A DNA stretch of 64,000 bases from Tricholoma matsutake (lineage: Eukaryota; Basidiomycota; Agaricomycetes; Agaricales; Tricholomataceae), in the NCBI GenBank assembly GCA_026075535.2, contig AP026547.1:8866001-8930000 (forward strand), written 5' to 3'. Of this stretch, positions 55,484 through 64,000 are shown piece by piece. Within the stretch, counting starts at the first letter, position 1. Every line of letters begins with the position of its first letter. The translations under genes were made by a program, and so were the position numbers. The notes below the pieces were generated by a model. It searched no databases and was not told where the DNA came from. It saw only the letters and a list, made by a program, of their open reading frames with translations.

Positions 55484-56060
55484 CCCCCATCATCCTCATC
55501 TCCTTCACTGTCACCCATAAGGTCGAAATGACCATCCTCCTCTCCATCTCCTTCTGAAATTGGTCAATTCAGATCTTCATCAGGTATGACACACTGATCA
55601 CGCAGCCTTTAATTGGTGCATGTATTGGACTTGAGATTGCCATCAGATTTGCTAGAGGCATCTTTGTGTTGCCATCAAGTCCCCATTCAAACAAAGACCA
55701 TTGTTGAATAGGGCCAGATTTGTCTGTCAGTAATAGTGGCCATGGATCCACAGGAGTTTTTGAAGGAGCAGGCTTAGATCCAACCTCAATATTAGTATCT
55801 CATGTACTAATAGCATGCCAAAAATCAACTTACCCTATTTTTCCATCCAGCCTCAGAATTAACTTGTGATATCTCCCGATTTGAAGCATCCATGGACCCA
55901 GATTCCTTGCCTAATGGCCGAGGAGCAGCTAGCTCAGTTCCACCAGTACTGACAATTTTCCTTGGTTGGCCGCACTTCCATTTCCCTGCATCAGGGCCCT
56001 CAGTGGATTCACAGGCTGCCAAACAGAGTGAGTTCAAAGGGACATATCACACAATTAAGC
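55484..56060 (-). pseudogene. Probable N-terminal exons of the exonuclease gene
   Basis: Minus-strand frames: a Lys/Gly-rich exon with K-W-K-C-G-Q-P-R-K-I-V (56000-55955; AT-hook-like G-R-P-R-K with R changed to Q, again CGA to CAA) ending in W-K-N-R. Then D-P-W-P-L-L-L-T-D-K-S-G (about 55745) and an acidic stretch G-D-S-E-G-D-E-D-D-G-G-E-D (about 55520-55485). A TGA at about 55567 fits former CGA. Basic AT-hook-like plus acidic N-termini fit the family recalled for 50101-54245, but the link is inferred. Confidence 0.4.
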
Positions 56061-56237
56061 TCACATGCTTCTGATGAGCTACCACCTCCTGTCTCACCAG
56101 GATCCTCAAAATGAAACTGAAATAATGCTGCTAGACAATGAACATGATGTCATTAGACATATTGATTGGCTGATGGTATAAGGCTGCATACATACCTGCA
56201 CATATTCCCAAGGGAGGTTGTGCACTGACTTGGACAC

Positions 56238-58890
56238 TGGAGACGTAGCAAGTCTCCTGCCTATAGCTATGGCAGGGACAGTGATGGTATATCCTTGTGA
56301 CTATGTACAAGTGTGACTGTCTACTGACTACATGGTCATGTGACTGCCCAAACCCACTACTCCATCTGCCCATCTCCCAAATGGCGATGTCCTCATCGCT
56401 GCAGAAAAACAGAGAAAAGCCAAGAGCAATAGGTATAGGAATAATATAAACAATGTGTCAGAAGAAAGAAAAAAATTCTATGACTGAGAAAAAAATAAAG
56501 CAAAAGAAGACTCAGCAAGGGGGTGCCCATCCCAAGGCTCGAAGAGCTCGACTCAAGTCAGCAAGGTGGGGGTCACAATTCCAGTCAAGCATTGGAACTT
56601 GAGGAACAGGTGTTGGTGCTACTCCAACAGGGGCAACAATAACAGGTTTACCAGGTCCAATACCAAAAGGATGATGTCGAGTGATAAAAGATTGAACTTG
56701 GGACTGAGGACAAGGTGGCAGAGTTGGATATGAAGATTTTCGAGACTGTGAAAAAAAATAAGGTGGGGTTTGTCATCGAATGGTGTTGTATCGTTGAACA
56801 TGCCTGCATGAGGACTGAAATGGACCCAGGAGGTTTGAATGAAGACCAGAAAGGTCTTGTGGGGATGCAGGTGCAGCAGGTGGGGGAATGGGGAGGGATT
56901 CCATGTCTTCCACCCAGTCAAAATGTGCAGGAGGTAGTGAAATGGTTTGTTTAGGGTTGAGCTGGGGTGAGCTGGGGTGTATGGGTGGAGACAGGGGCCT
57001 AGACAGTGAACTGGGTGTGTCAAAAGGTGTCAACAGTGTTGTTAGTAATGCAGAGGGGGTATGAGACATAGGTGGTGGTGAAATGGTTTGTTTTGGGGGG
57101 TTCAGGGGTGAGCTAGGGCTTTGGGATGCATTTTGGGGGCATTTTGCTGGTTCTGGAACTTCTGGCTGCATACATCATTGTTCTGGAGCTGCCAATGGTG
57201 GTCCTGAGTTGGGCAGAGCAGGGGATTCAGCCATTGTCAATGAACACATTGATGATGATGTGGTGGTTGTGCTGGGTATTTCAGAGCGAATGGGGGTCTG
57301 GGAAGCAAGCAGAGGGGGCCTAGGTTGTCTGGGAGAGCTCCTAGACCATCATTTGGAGTTCCTGGTGGAGCAGGGTCATTCCATCAAGTGAACGATGTGT
57401 TTCGACAAAAGCAGTTGCTCATCGTTGCATACTTTTGTTCTCAGGGCTGCAGGTTGTAGTACTACATCATTTAGGGCCTGGCAATCAATACACAAGGTCA
57501 TAGCAGTCGTTTGTGTGCTAGACGAGACCCAGGTTGTCATTTTGGGGGTGGTTGCAGTAGCTGTGGGTGCCGTTGCTGACAGTGATGTAGTGGTTGCAGT
57601 GGGAGGCTCAGGATGCGAGAAGAGGGGCCTGCAGGAGTGGGGTGGATTGACTTGGCAGTGTGTGCCATCATTTTGGGGGTCTAGCTTGCTGTTTCAAAGC
57701 TGGAGGTGAGGTTGTGGTGGCCCTCGTCAAAGACATTGATGGCAGCTGTATAGGTGTCGTCAGCAACAATGTGGCAGGTGGTGGTGGTAATGGGTGTGTA
57801 GTGGTGTCGTCGAGGGGTGTTGTCTGCATAAGGGCATCGATGGTGGAGGTGGAGGTGGTCTGAGTGCTCATATCCATCGTTTCATGAGTCATCGACTCCA
57901 TTTGTACACCCATGTCGACCTTGACCCTCTGGAGCCATGTCTGTTGCTCTTCACACTTGTCAGGTCCATGTCTCGTCTCCCAACTCTCTCGTTCGGTCAT
58001 TCTCCCATGTTCTTCTCCCTCTTTTCTCCCTTGCTCGAATGTGGTGTTTTGTGCTGTTTCTTCATCTTCCTTCCTCAATATCTCGAAGACTCCATCATTC
58101 TGTTCATCCTTACTGGCCAAGTACCTTGCTTCCTTGTATCCCTCATAGTAGCCCTCCTCCTTTCCTTCATCAAAGGCTCTGGCCTTTGCGTTCTCCAGGA
58201 GCTTTAGCAGGATGGTCCATAGTAGGCTATTGCATACGATGGCAGTTGACCTGGCTGTTGTGGGGTTACAGAAGCGGCCAATTTTGTCCATAGTGCTTAA
58301 AGTGGGAATTGTCGAGGTGCTAGATGTATCTGTGTCATTACTAGGTGATGACAGCATTGGCATGGCATTTTTTGCAGTTGGAGCTGACACATTCGATGCT
58401 GTCATTACAGCATTCATGGCCATGATATTTGCATCCAGTTGCACATTGTTGTGCCATTTCTTATTCTGAGTTCATTTGCCTTGTCCTGGACCTGGCATGC
58501 TGAGTGTAATGTAGTAACTGAAGAAGAGACTGATAGGCTGTTTCTGGTTCTGGTTCTGTGACTGGTTCTGTGGTTCCATGGACTAGGTTCTGGGTGCTGG
58601 GACAAGAGACTTGAGACTAAAAGCTGGAAGCAAAGAGCTAGATGCAAGTTTTGACGCGCTGTGACATGGCACACAAGAATGAAAGCAAGAGTGACAAGAA
58701 AAAGAACAGAAGCAGCTGTAAGTGCGTCGAATCATGCTCTCATCACCAAGATGGAGATGTAGCAAGTCTCCTGCCTATAGCTATGGCAGGGACAGTGATG
58801 GTATATCCTTGTGACTATGTACAAGTGTGACTGTCTACTGACTACATGGTCACATGACTGCCCAAACCCACTACTCCAATGCATCTCCCA
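56238..58890. mobile_element. Terminal-direct-repeat unit 2 with antisense coiled-coil/Pro-rich gene
   Basis: Direct repeats 56238-56379 and 58752-58890 (nearly identical over 127 bp, then similar to CATCTCCCA). Each begins TGGAGAYGTAGCAAG, whose first 20 bases fold as GGAGAC/GTCTCC. TG...CA-like ends, but I found no target duplication, polypurine tract or clear primer site. Like unit 1, it holds a minus-strand gene of the same family and no gag or pol. Confidence 0.6.
56512..58444 (-). pseudogene. EG-repeat coiled-coil / proline-rich protein of unknown function
   Basis: ATG at 58444. The first 258 codons are open: a Ser/Thr-rich start, then a Glu/Gly-rich helix (F-D-E-G-K-E-E-G-Y-Y-E-G-Y-K-E-A; E-E-H-G-R-M-T-E-R-E-S-W-E) at about 58170-57960, then Thr/Ser repeats (S-T-Q-T-T-S-T-S-T). 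After a stop at 57668 the frame continues with Pro/Ser-rich sequence, P-A-L-P-N-S-G-P, N-P-P-K-Q-T-I-S-P-P-P, H-F-D-W-V-E-D-M-E-S-L-P-I-P-P (about 56925-56880), and ends near 56512 after L-S-R-A-L-R-A-L-G-W. From memory, genes with the EG helix and an F-D-W-x-E-D...L-P-I-P-P block occur in many mushroom genomes, function unknown. The stretch 57660-57180 holds two stops. It is the better-preserved relative of 31257-32400. Confidence 0.6.
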
Positions 58891-59980
58891 CAATCTCCGT
58901 TGTCTGACATGTCAAATGATGCAGTCCTGTCCAAAGCCTTCAGAGACATTGATGAGATAGATTTTTTGTGATGAGATAGATTTTTCAGAGAAACTGAGAA
59001 ACGATTGAGCATTTGATAATGCTCGATCAAGAGACTAAAGTTGAGATGGAAAACTTTTCCTCTCCCCTCTTCTTCCTTCCTTTTTGGGAATTTCCATTTG
59101 GGGAATTTATTTTTTATCAATTAGCCAATTAGGGTAATGGTGTTTGTGGTCTTGATAGCCAGTATCAGGTTCCCACACCGGTATCAAGGCCACATTTGGC
59201 CTTGTTAGCCTACCACCTGCAATATATGGTATTCTGGGTCTGCCACCATGGAAGATGCTTTAGATATAATGTTAGTTGTGATTGTCAGTTCTATTACTGC
59301 ATGCACTCAGGTCTCCTTGATGCCTCATCTTTTGCTTTTCATTGGTTCTCATTTGTTCTTGATCTGAAAGTCTTGATGTCTCACTGTTCTCTCTCCCTAT
59401 TCCTGGGGCCCATACTCGTGGCATTTCATCCCTGCACTCTAGATATTCCCACTGACAGATATTTTAATTCTCGAGCAACTGCAGTTATATGGGTCTCCAC
59501 ATTTGTTGCATGAACAGCCACCCTCTCAATTCCAAGTTCTCAGTATTGAGGACTCAGTCTTTACAATCTGAGCCCCACAAAATCTGATGGGTCTGTCACC
59601 TATTCATGCAGGTTTAGCCAGTCGGTGTTTGAATTCAAAATGCGCTTGAATTCAAGTCAAGCAGATTGTTATCATGTCACCAGGATGGTGCAGCAATGAC
59701 AAGAACAAATGGTTGCATATTCCATCCAATGAGATCATTAGCTGCTACAGGGCGGAGAAGTTCATGTTTGAACATAAATCTCACTGGGCAACAGTCTTTG
59801 GACATGACAACATGTCTTGTCTGGATAGCAATCACTTTGATAACTTGTATACTTTACCATGAAACATTACTACAAAAGTAATATGATTATTGGTTGAATT
59901 TACTAAATATACAGATACTCATCTAGTACACATTTAAAATGTATTCAGATATACTACACTATTATATACATAAAAACTGA
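58891..59980. other. Unassigned stretch
   Basis: 59141-59178 repeats 49302-49340. The plus frame 59196-59510 and W-L-H-I-P-S-N-E-I-I-S-C-Y-R near 59700-59760 look like remnants of a coding sequence, but I cannot name it. Confidence 0.35.
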
Positions 59981-60940
59981 ACCCCACACAAATGCGAGGG
60001 GGTAGGGCAACAATATTAGTTAGACCAAAAAAACCCCCACCAATGCAAAATGCAGGGGGTCTTGTCATTGTCCTGGGTGCATCAATGCCATTGTTCCCAC
60101 ATCATTGTAGTCATCATCTTTGTTGCCATTTCCCTGCACCTGTCATTGTCATCATGCCTGCTACCTCTGCCATCCCTGGCCTTGCTGCACCCCATTTTCA
60201 CCCTGAAAATAGTTGCTTGTGATGGCAGTTTGGGATCCTGTGGCAGTGATCATGGTGGTGGCCATCCTCAGTCATTGCACAGCTGGGGGTGATCGTTGCC
60301 TGTCATTCTGTTGTCATCTCCCTCTCTGTTGTTGTTGTTGTTGTTGGTGTGCCTGTTTCTTCCCCTGGCAATGACTCCCCGCAAGCAGTGCTCACAGCAG
60401 CAGTTGGCCATTGTTGTCCTGTTCTTCCACCCATGATCCACACTGCTAACAGCAGCAAGCAGTGGCCATGGGGCTTGTGTGTTTCTCCCTCTCGTTCTCA
60501 TCATGCACCCCATGTGCACCCCATGAGCAGTTGCTCACAGTGGCAGTTTGGGGTGCTGTCATGGTGTCAGCTCGACCCCACTGTTTGTCATCCATTGTCC
60601 ACCCTGCAAGCAGGGGCTCACAGCAGTGGTGTGGGCACAGGGGGCACCATCTCGTGTTTTGTCAGTTAGGGGAGTTGCAATGTGGCAGGGGGTGTTTACC
60701 TTGTGGTTATCCCACTTTCCTGGGTTCCCTGATACCATATATGCAACCTCACATCTCATTTGAATGAGGAGGAGGGGATGGGTGGGATGGGACAGCCCAT
60801 TGTCAAAAAAATTGTAACCTAAAAAAGAGCAAACAAAGGTGTAGTTAGCTGAATAACAACCAAAAGTTTGAAAGAAACACTTAGTTATGATGTTTGAGGC
60901 TTTCCAACCTACAAAATTAGTTACTAAAAGAATAAATGAA
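59981..60940 (-). repeat. Modular repeat, cluster 6
   Basis: CCCCACACAAATGCGAGGGGG-type hairpin near 59983-60004 and a second at about 60030-60060. GAGC/GCTC palindromes at about 60205, 60525 and 60610. Intron-like 3' ends on the minus strand near 60815-60850 (GCTAACTACACC branch-like, TTTTTTAG at about 60819) and near 60910-60930. No GGCCCAA hairpin was found here. Confidence 0.5.
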
Positions 60941-63092
60941 GAATGCCAAACTAGAACTTAGTGATGGTGTTGTGGAAATGGTAATGTCAACCAGGTTTGT
61001 CAGCATGTCCTTTTTGGGGAGGACTCATTCTCTATCTGTTGTTCACTTGTGAATTGTGTTGCACCTTCCATCAATGTGTCATACTTCTCAAGTGTGTGTT
61101 GTTCTTTGCTTTTCAATGTGTGTATCAAGTACTGTATATCCTCTGCTGTGGCCCATGAACATGACATGCAACATGTTTGATCATGTGTTATTGTTTGATG
61201 ATCATGTTGATCTTGTTTCCATGCATCGCATCTTGCTTCTCACCTTCAACAAGCTCTGAGTCATGCAGGTCATCCATGTCCTTGCGCTTGCATTCTGTTG
61301 CCTCAATGTTATCCTGCTACAGGGTCTGTATACTGCCACTGTAAGTTGGTTTGTATTGCTCCTCAACTTATCATGCTAAGCAATACTTTTTTAACCAGCA
61401 TATATTACCTTGTGCTATTCAATGTCATCTGTCATATGACAATCCTTGTGCATTTGGATTTGTCTGTCCTGTTCATCTGGTAGAACATTCTACCTTGACT
61501 GTCAAACCTCTTGAGCTGCATGTGTGGTCTCCTGAAATTCACCATTCTGTCTTTGAACAAAAAACTTCCATGTGTTTGGGCATGACCAGACAGTGTCTCA
61601 TTGATCCTGCCAATGGTTCTCTTGTGTGCAATGTGATTTCAAGTTTAATCTATCAGATATTGGTTTTTGTTCTGCATGGCATTGCAACTTTCTTAGTACA
61701 TATTTCAGCAAGGTCATTAGAATTTTACCTTTCTGCTTATTGGCAGTTACTGCTTCAGATGTATGTTCTTCCTTTGTGTCATGTTTTGGTGAGTGTCAAG
61801 ACTGATTCTCTTGACTGGATTTCTGATTGTTTTCTGCCCCCCTTCCCAGCCACCTTGCATCACAGCCCACCTCCTATCAGCAGCACTGCCTAGAGGCAAA
61901 ATTCCCTCATTTCCAATTAAGTGAAACAGTTTCAGGATTTGCCTCGGAAGCCAGTTTTCATATTAACCACAGCCTCAGAAACTCCGACTTTAGTATTTAA
62001 GCTAGCTACTTTCATTTTGTATTGCCAGTTTGTAAATCAACCCAGTCTCCCACTTAATCCTATCCTCTTTAAACTCCAATTATGTTCTGAAGTCATTCTC
62101 AAACTCTTACTCATCCTCTCCAGAAATTCTCCAGACCTCTGGTCATTTTCCTTACCCTCACCTTGAAATTAGGACACTTGATGAAGAGAAGGGCACAACT
62201 TCTTATAAGTTGGAGCCAAGTCCTTTCTGCTCCCCCACTTGGTACAACATATCAAGTAAACCCTGCCCCAGATTTCCATAGGATTCCCTGTCTTACTCGA
62301 TCCATCCACTACAACTTCTATCATCCGGGTATGACCAGAATTCCAACAACTTCCCCTCCAAGATCAGTACTTAACAGTGAGCTGTTACTGTGTGGCCCTA
62401 GGTTTCTTATGAAACCAATGTCACCAACATGATTATATGGTCATAATTTATTCCTTACAATCATCATGGACTGCTATGTCACCACATGCCCCTCAACAGC
62501 ATTTTTCTACTTGACATGGCATGTGCACTCTTGTTTATGGAGTGACTATTATAGTATTGACAAGTAATCTGATTGAATCATTTCCCTCTGCACTTTATTT
62601 TAGCTCATTTTCTTTCATTGCCCATGTATGCCATGCAGTTCTGATGGACCTCTATTAAGTTTTCGATCTGGGTTGTCTACCTGTGCTTGTGCTTCAATTC
62701 CCATGGGTGGAGGGAGGCCATATTTATTTTGGAATGCATCTGTCACCTCATTTATTAAGGTAATGATCAATTGTCTGGAGTTCATGTGTTTCGATACATA
62801 GACCATGCAGATGAAATAGGTTTGCCTTGCGTATCCTGTTGAGCATGGATATGTGCATGCAGACTTGTCCCTTATTGACATCATTCCACATCTTTCTAAG
62901 CAGATGGTCCAAAAAATTGCATAAATACATAAAATCCCTCTTAGCTCTCACTGGCATCTTACTAAGGATCAACTTGTATAGGTCTTTGAAGGTCATGACT
63001 GTGTCAATTGCAATCATTACACTTCTGTTTTAGAAGCACAGATGTCTCCTCAATTGAAAATATATATATCTTCTAGTAAGACATTTGCAATC
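60941..63092. other. Unassigned stretch, possible dead gene
   Basis: A run of plus-strand frames (61056-61259, 61351-61893, 61921-62432) and minus frames (63017-62615) without any family I recognise. Compositional character (TCTT-rich, few repeats) differs from the modular repeats. 62100-62430 has several short codon-like blocks (P-S-P-F-C-S-P-T-W-Y-N; I-H-Y-N-F-Y-H-P-G) typical of a broken protein gene. No target duplications seen. Confidence 0.3.
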
Positions 63093-63494
63093 TGTTAGGG
63101 CGACACCCACTATCTGCTAGCTAAGACTGTGCGGGTTCTCTCTACAAGAAGGGGGTGGGATCCACGCTTGTGATGGGGGAATTGATGGTTTTGATGCAAG
63201 GGGTTATTAATAGGTGAGTTTGTTGAGATAGGCCTTTCACACCGAAAATGTAGGTGGAATACATAAGAAAACACAACTGGGGTCCCCTAGACGTATATTT
63301 AGGGTTTATATACTATGTTACATATATTGTACATTGTTGTTACCGACGCACTCATACATGCATGTACATTTTGATGTGTGCAAAATAAAATTCTCATGCT
63401 ATCAAAGTGTAGCGTAATTTGGTGTCATGTAGCGTAATTTGACATAATAAAATAAAAATGAAATTTTATTAGGTAATGGGGTGGTTTCCTAACA
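63093..63494 (-). repeat. Gypsy copy C 3' LTR (402 bp, inverted)
   Basis: Minus strand TGTTAGGAAACCACCCC to GTGTCGCCCTAACA, the same length as copy A. It keeps more CpG sites than copies A and B (for example GACGCA and ACGTATA). The polypurine tract (minus) lies at 63497-63507. Confidence 0.95.
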
Positions 63495-63505
63495 TTACCC
63501 CCCTT

Positions 63506-64000
63506 TTATGCCTTGACTTCCAGGCGAGAAAATATTACATCTGTCCCCTCTGAAATTTTGGTAAGGCCGGAATTTCATCCCCTCATACACTATTCTTGCA
63601 ATGCAACGTGGAGCATTCGGATTACGTTTAAAGAATTGGGCGATTGCGTTACACACTCACTTACAATTCTCTTTGGGTTCCCACAAATTATTTGCATCGG
63701 TATAGTTTTTCCACTTTATTAAGAACTCCAATTTGTTCCGTCGAAGACGTGAGTCTAGAATTTCTTCAACTATGTATTCTGGAGCACCTTCTACTATTAT
63801 TGGAGGTTGTGGAGTAGTTTGTTGGCCAGGAATAGTGGGTGGGTGGTAAGGGCATAGGTGGGATACATTAATCTCCAGATCAATCTTGAATGATCGGGGT
63901 AATTTTAGCACTACCGCATTAGGTGAGATCACTTTAGAGATCGCATATGGGCCAACTTGTTTCTCCGTAAGTTTCCTCAAAGGTTGTGGAATATTCAGGT
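63506..64000 (-). pseudogene. Gypsy copy C: Pol C-terminus with chromodomain (cut by window edge)
   Basis: Minus strand from the right edge: I-P-Q-P-L-R-K-L, Q-V-G-P-Y-A-I-S-K-V, L-P-R-S-F-K-I-D, then the chromodomain (E-Y-I-V-E-E-I-L-D-S; L-I-K-W-K-N-Y-T-D-A-N-N-L-W-E-P-K-E-N-C-K). TGA follows at about 63657-63659, where copy B has CGA. The frame goes on to a stop at 63506-63508 with one more disturbance near 63535. The rest of the element lies beyond the window. It retains CGA at 63894-63896, where copies A and B have TGA. Confidence 0.93.

Overview
The window reads as a transposon graveyard from a filamentous fungus, most likely a basidiomycete (Agaricomycetes). The grounds are KDZ-type transposase blocks, chromodomain Gypsy elements, short spliceosomal introns (47-65 nt, GTAAGT donor, CTAAC branch site) and accessory transposon genes of kinds I associate with mushroom genomes. 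I see no convincing host gene and no functional rRNA or tRNA gene. Organism assignment is inference.

Left third (1-27.2 kb). The 3' part of a chromovirus-type Gypsy element (copy A, + strand) runs in from the left edge and ends in a 402-bp LTR at 4394. After a decayed gag-like gene comes a Copia element (copy E, - strand) that holds a triple nest. Gypsy copy B is inserted in the Copia integrase with a 5-bp target duplication CCTTT (8117-8121 and 26991-26995). The 5' LTR of Gypsy B is split by a 10.6-kb KDZ DNA transposon (8496-19118) with about 860-bp terminal inverted repeats and a 7-8 bp duplication. Gypsy B was also hit by a 285-bp TAA-flanked hairpin MITE and by a 2.1-kb element with a 10-bp duplication.

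Middle (27-43.6 kb). This stretch holds tRNA-derived SINE-like elements with a G-tract/GTGTAAA tail, a terminal-direct-repeat unit carrying an antisense proline-rich gene and a nested 5'-truncated LINE, an hAT-like MITE (828 bp, 8-bp TSD), a decayed Myb/SANT-like gene, and many copies of a modular repeat in which a GGCCCAA hairpin sits next to a small intron and is followed by GAGCARYTGCTC palindromes. I do not recognise the last as a described family.

Right third (43.6-64 kb). A complete, fairly young Copia element (copy D, 43698-49040, TSD CTATG) interrupts a SINE. Then come a large antisense gene combining zinc clusters, a DDE-like RNase H fold and a DEDDy 3'-5' exonuclease, a second direct-repeat unit with a homologous proline-rich/coiled-coil gene, and an inverted Gypsy copy (C) that runs off the right edge.

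Decay shows one signature: arginine CGA codons have become TGA stops or CAA in almost every gene, and homologous Gypsy copies show CGA, TGA and CAA at the same codon. This fits CpG-methylation damage in a silenced heterochromatic region. All coding entries are probably non-functional copies; copy D is the closest to intact.
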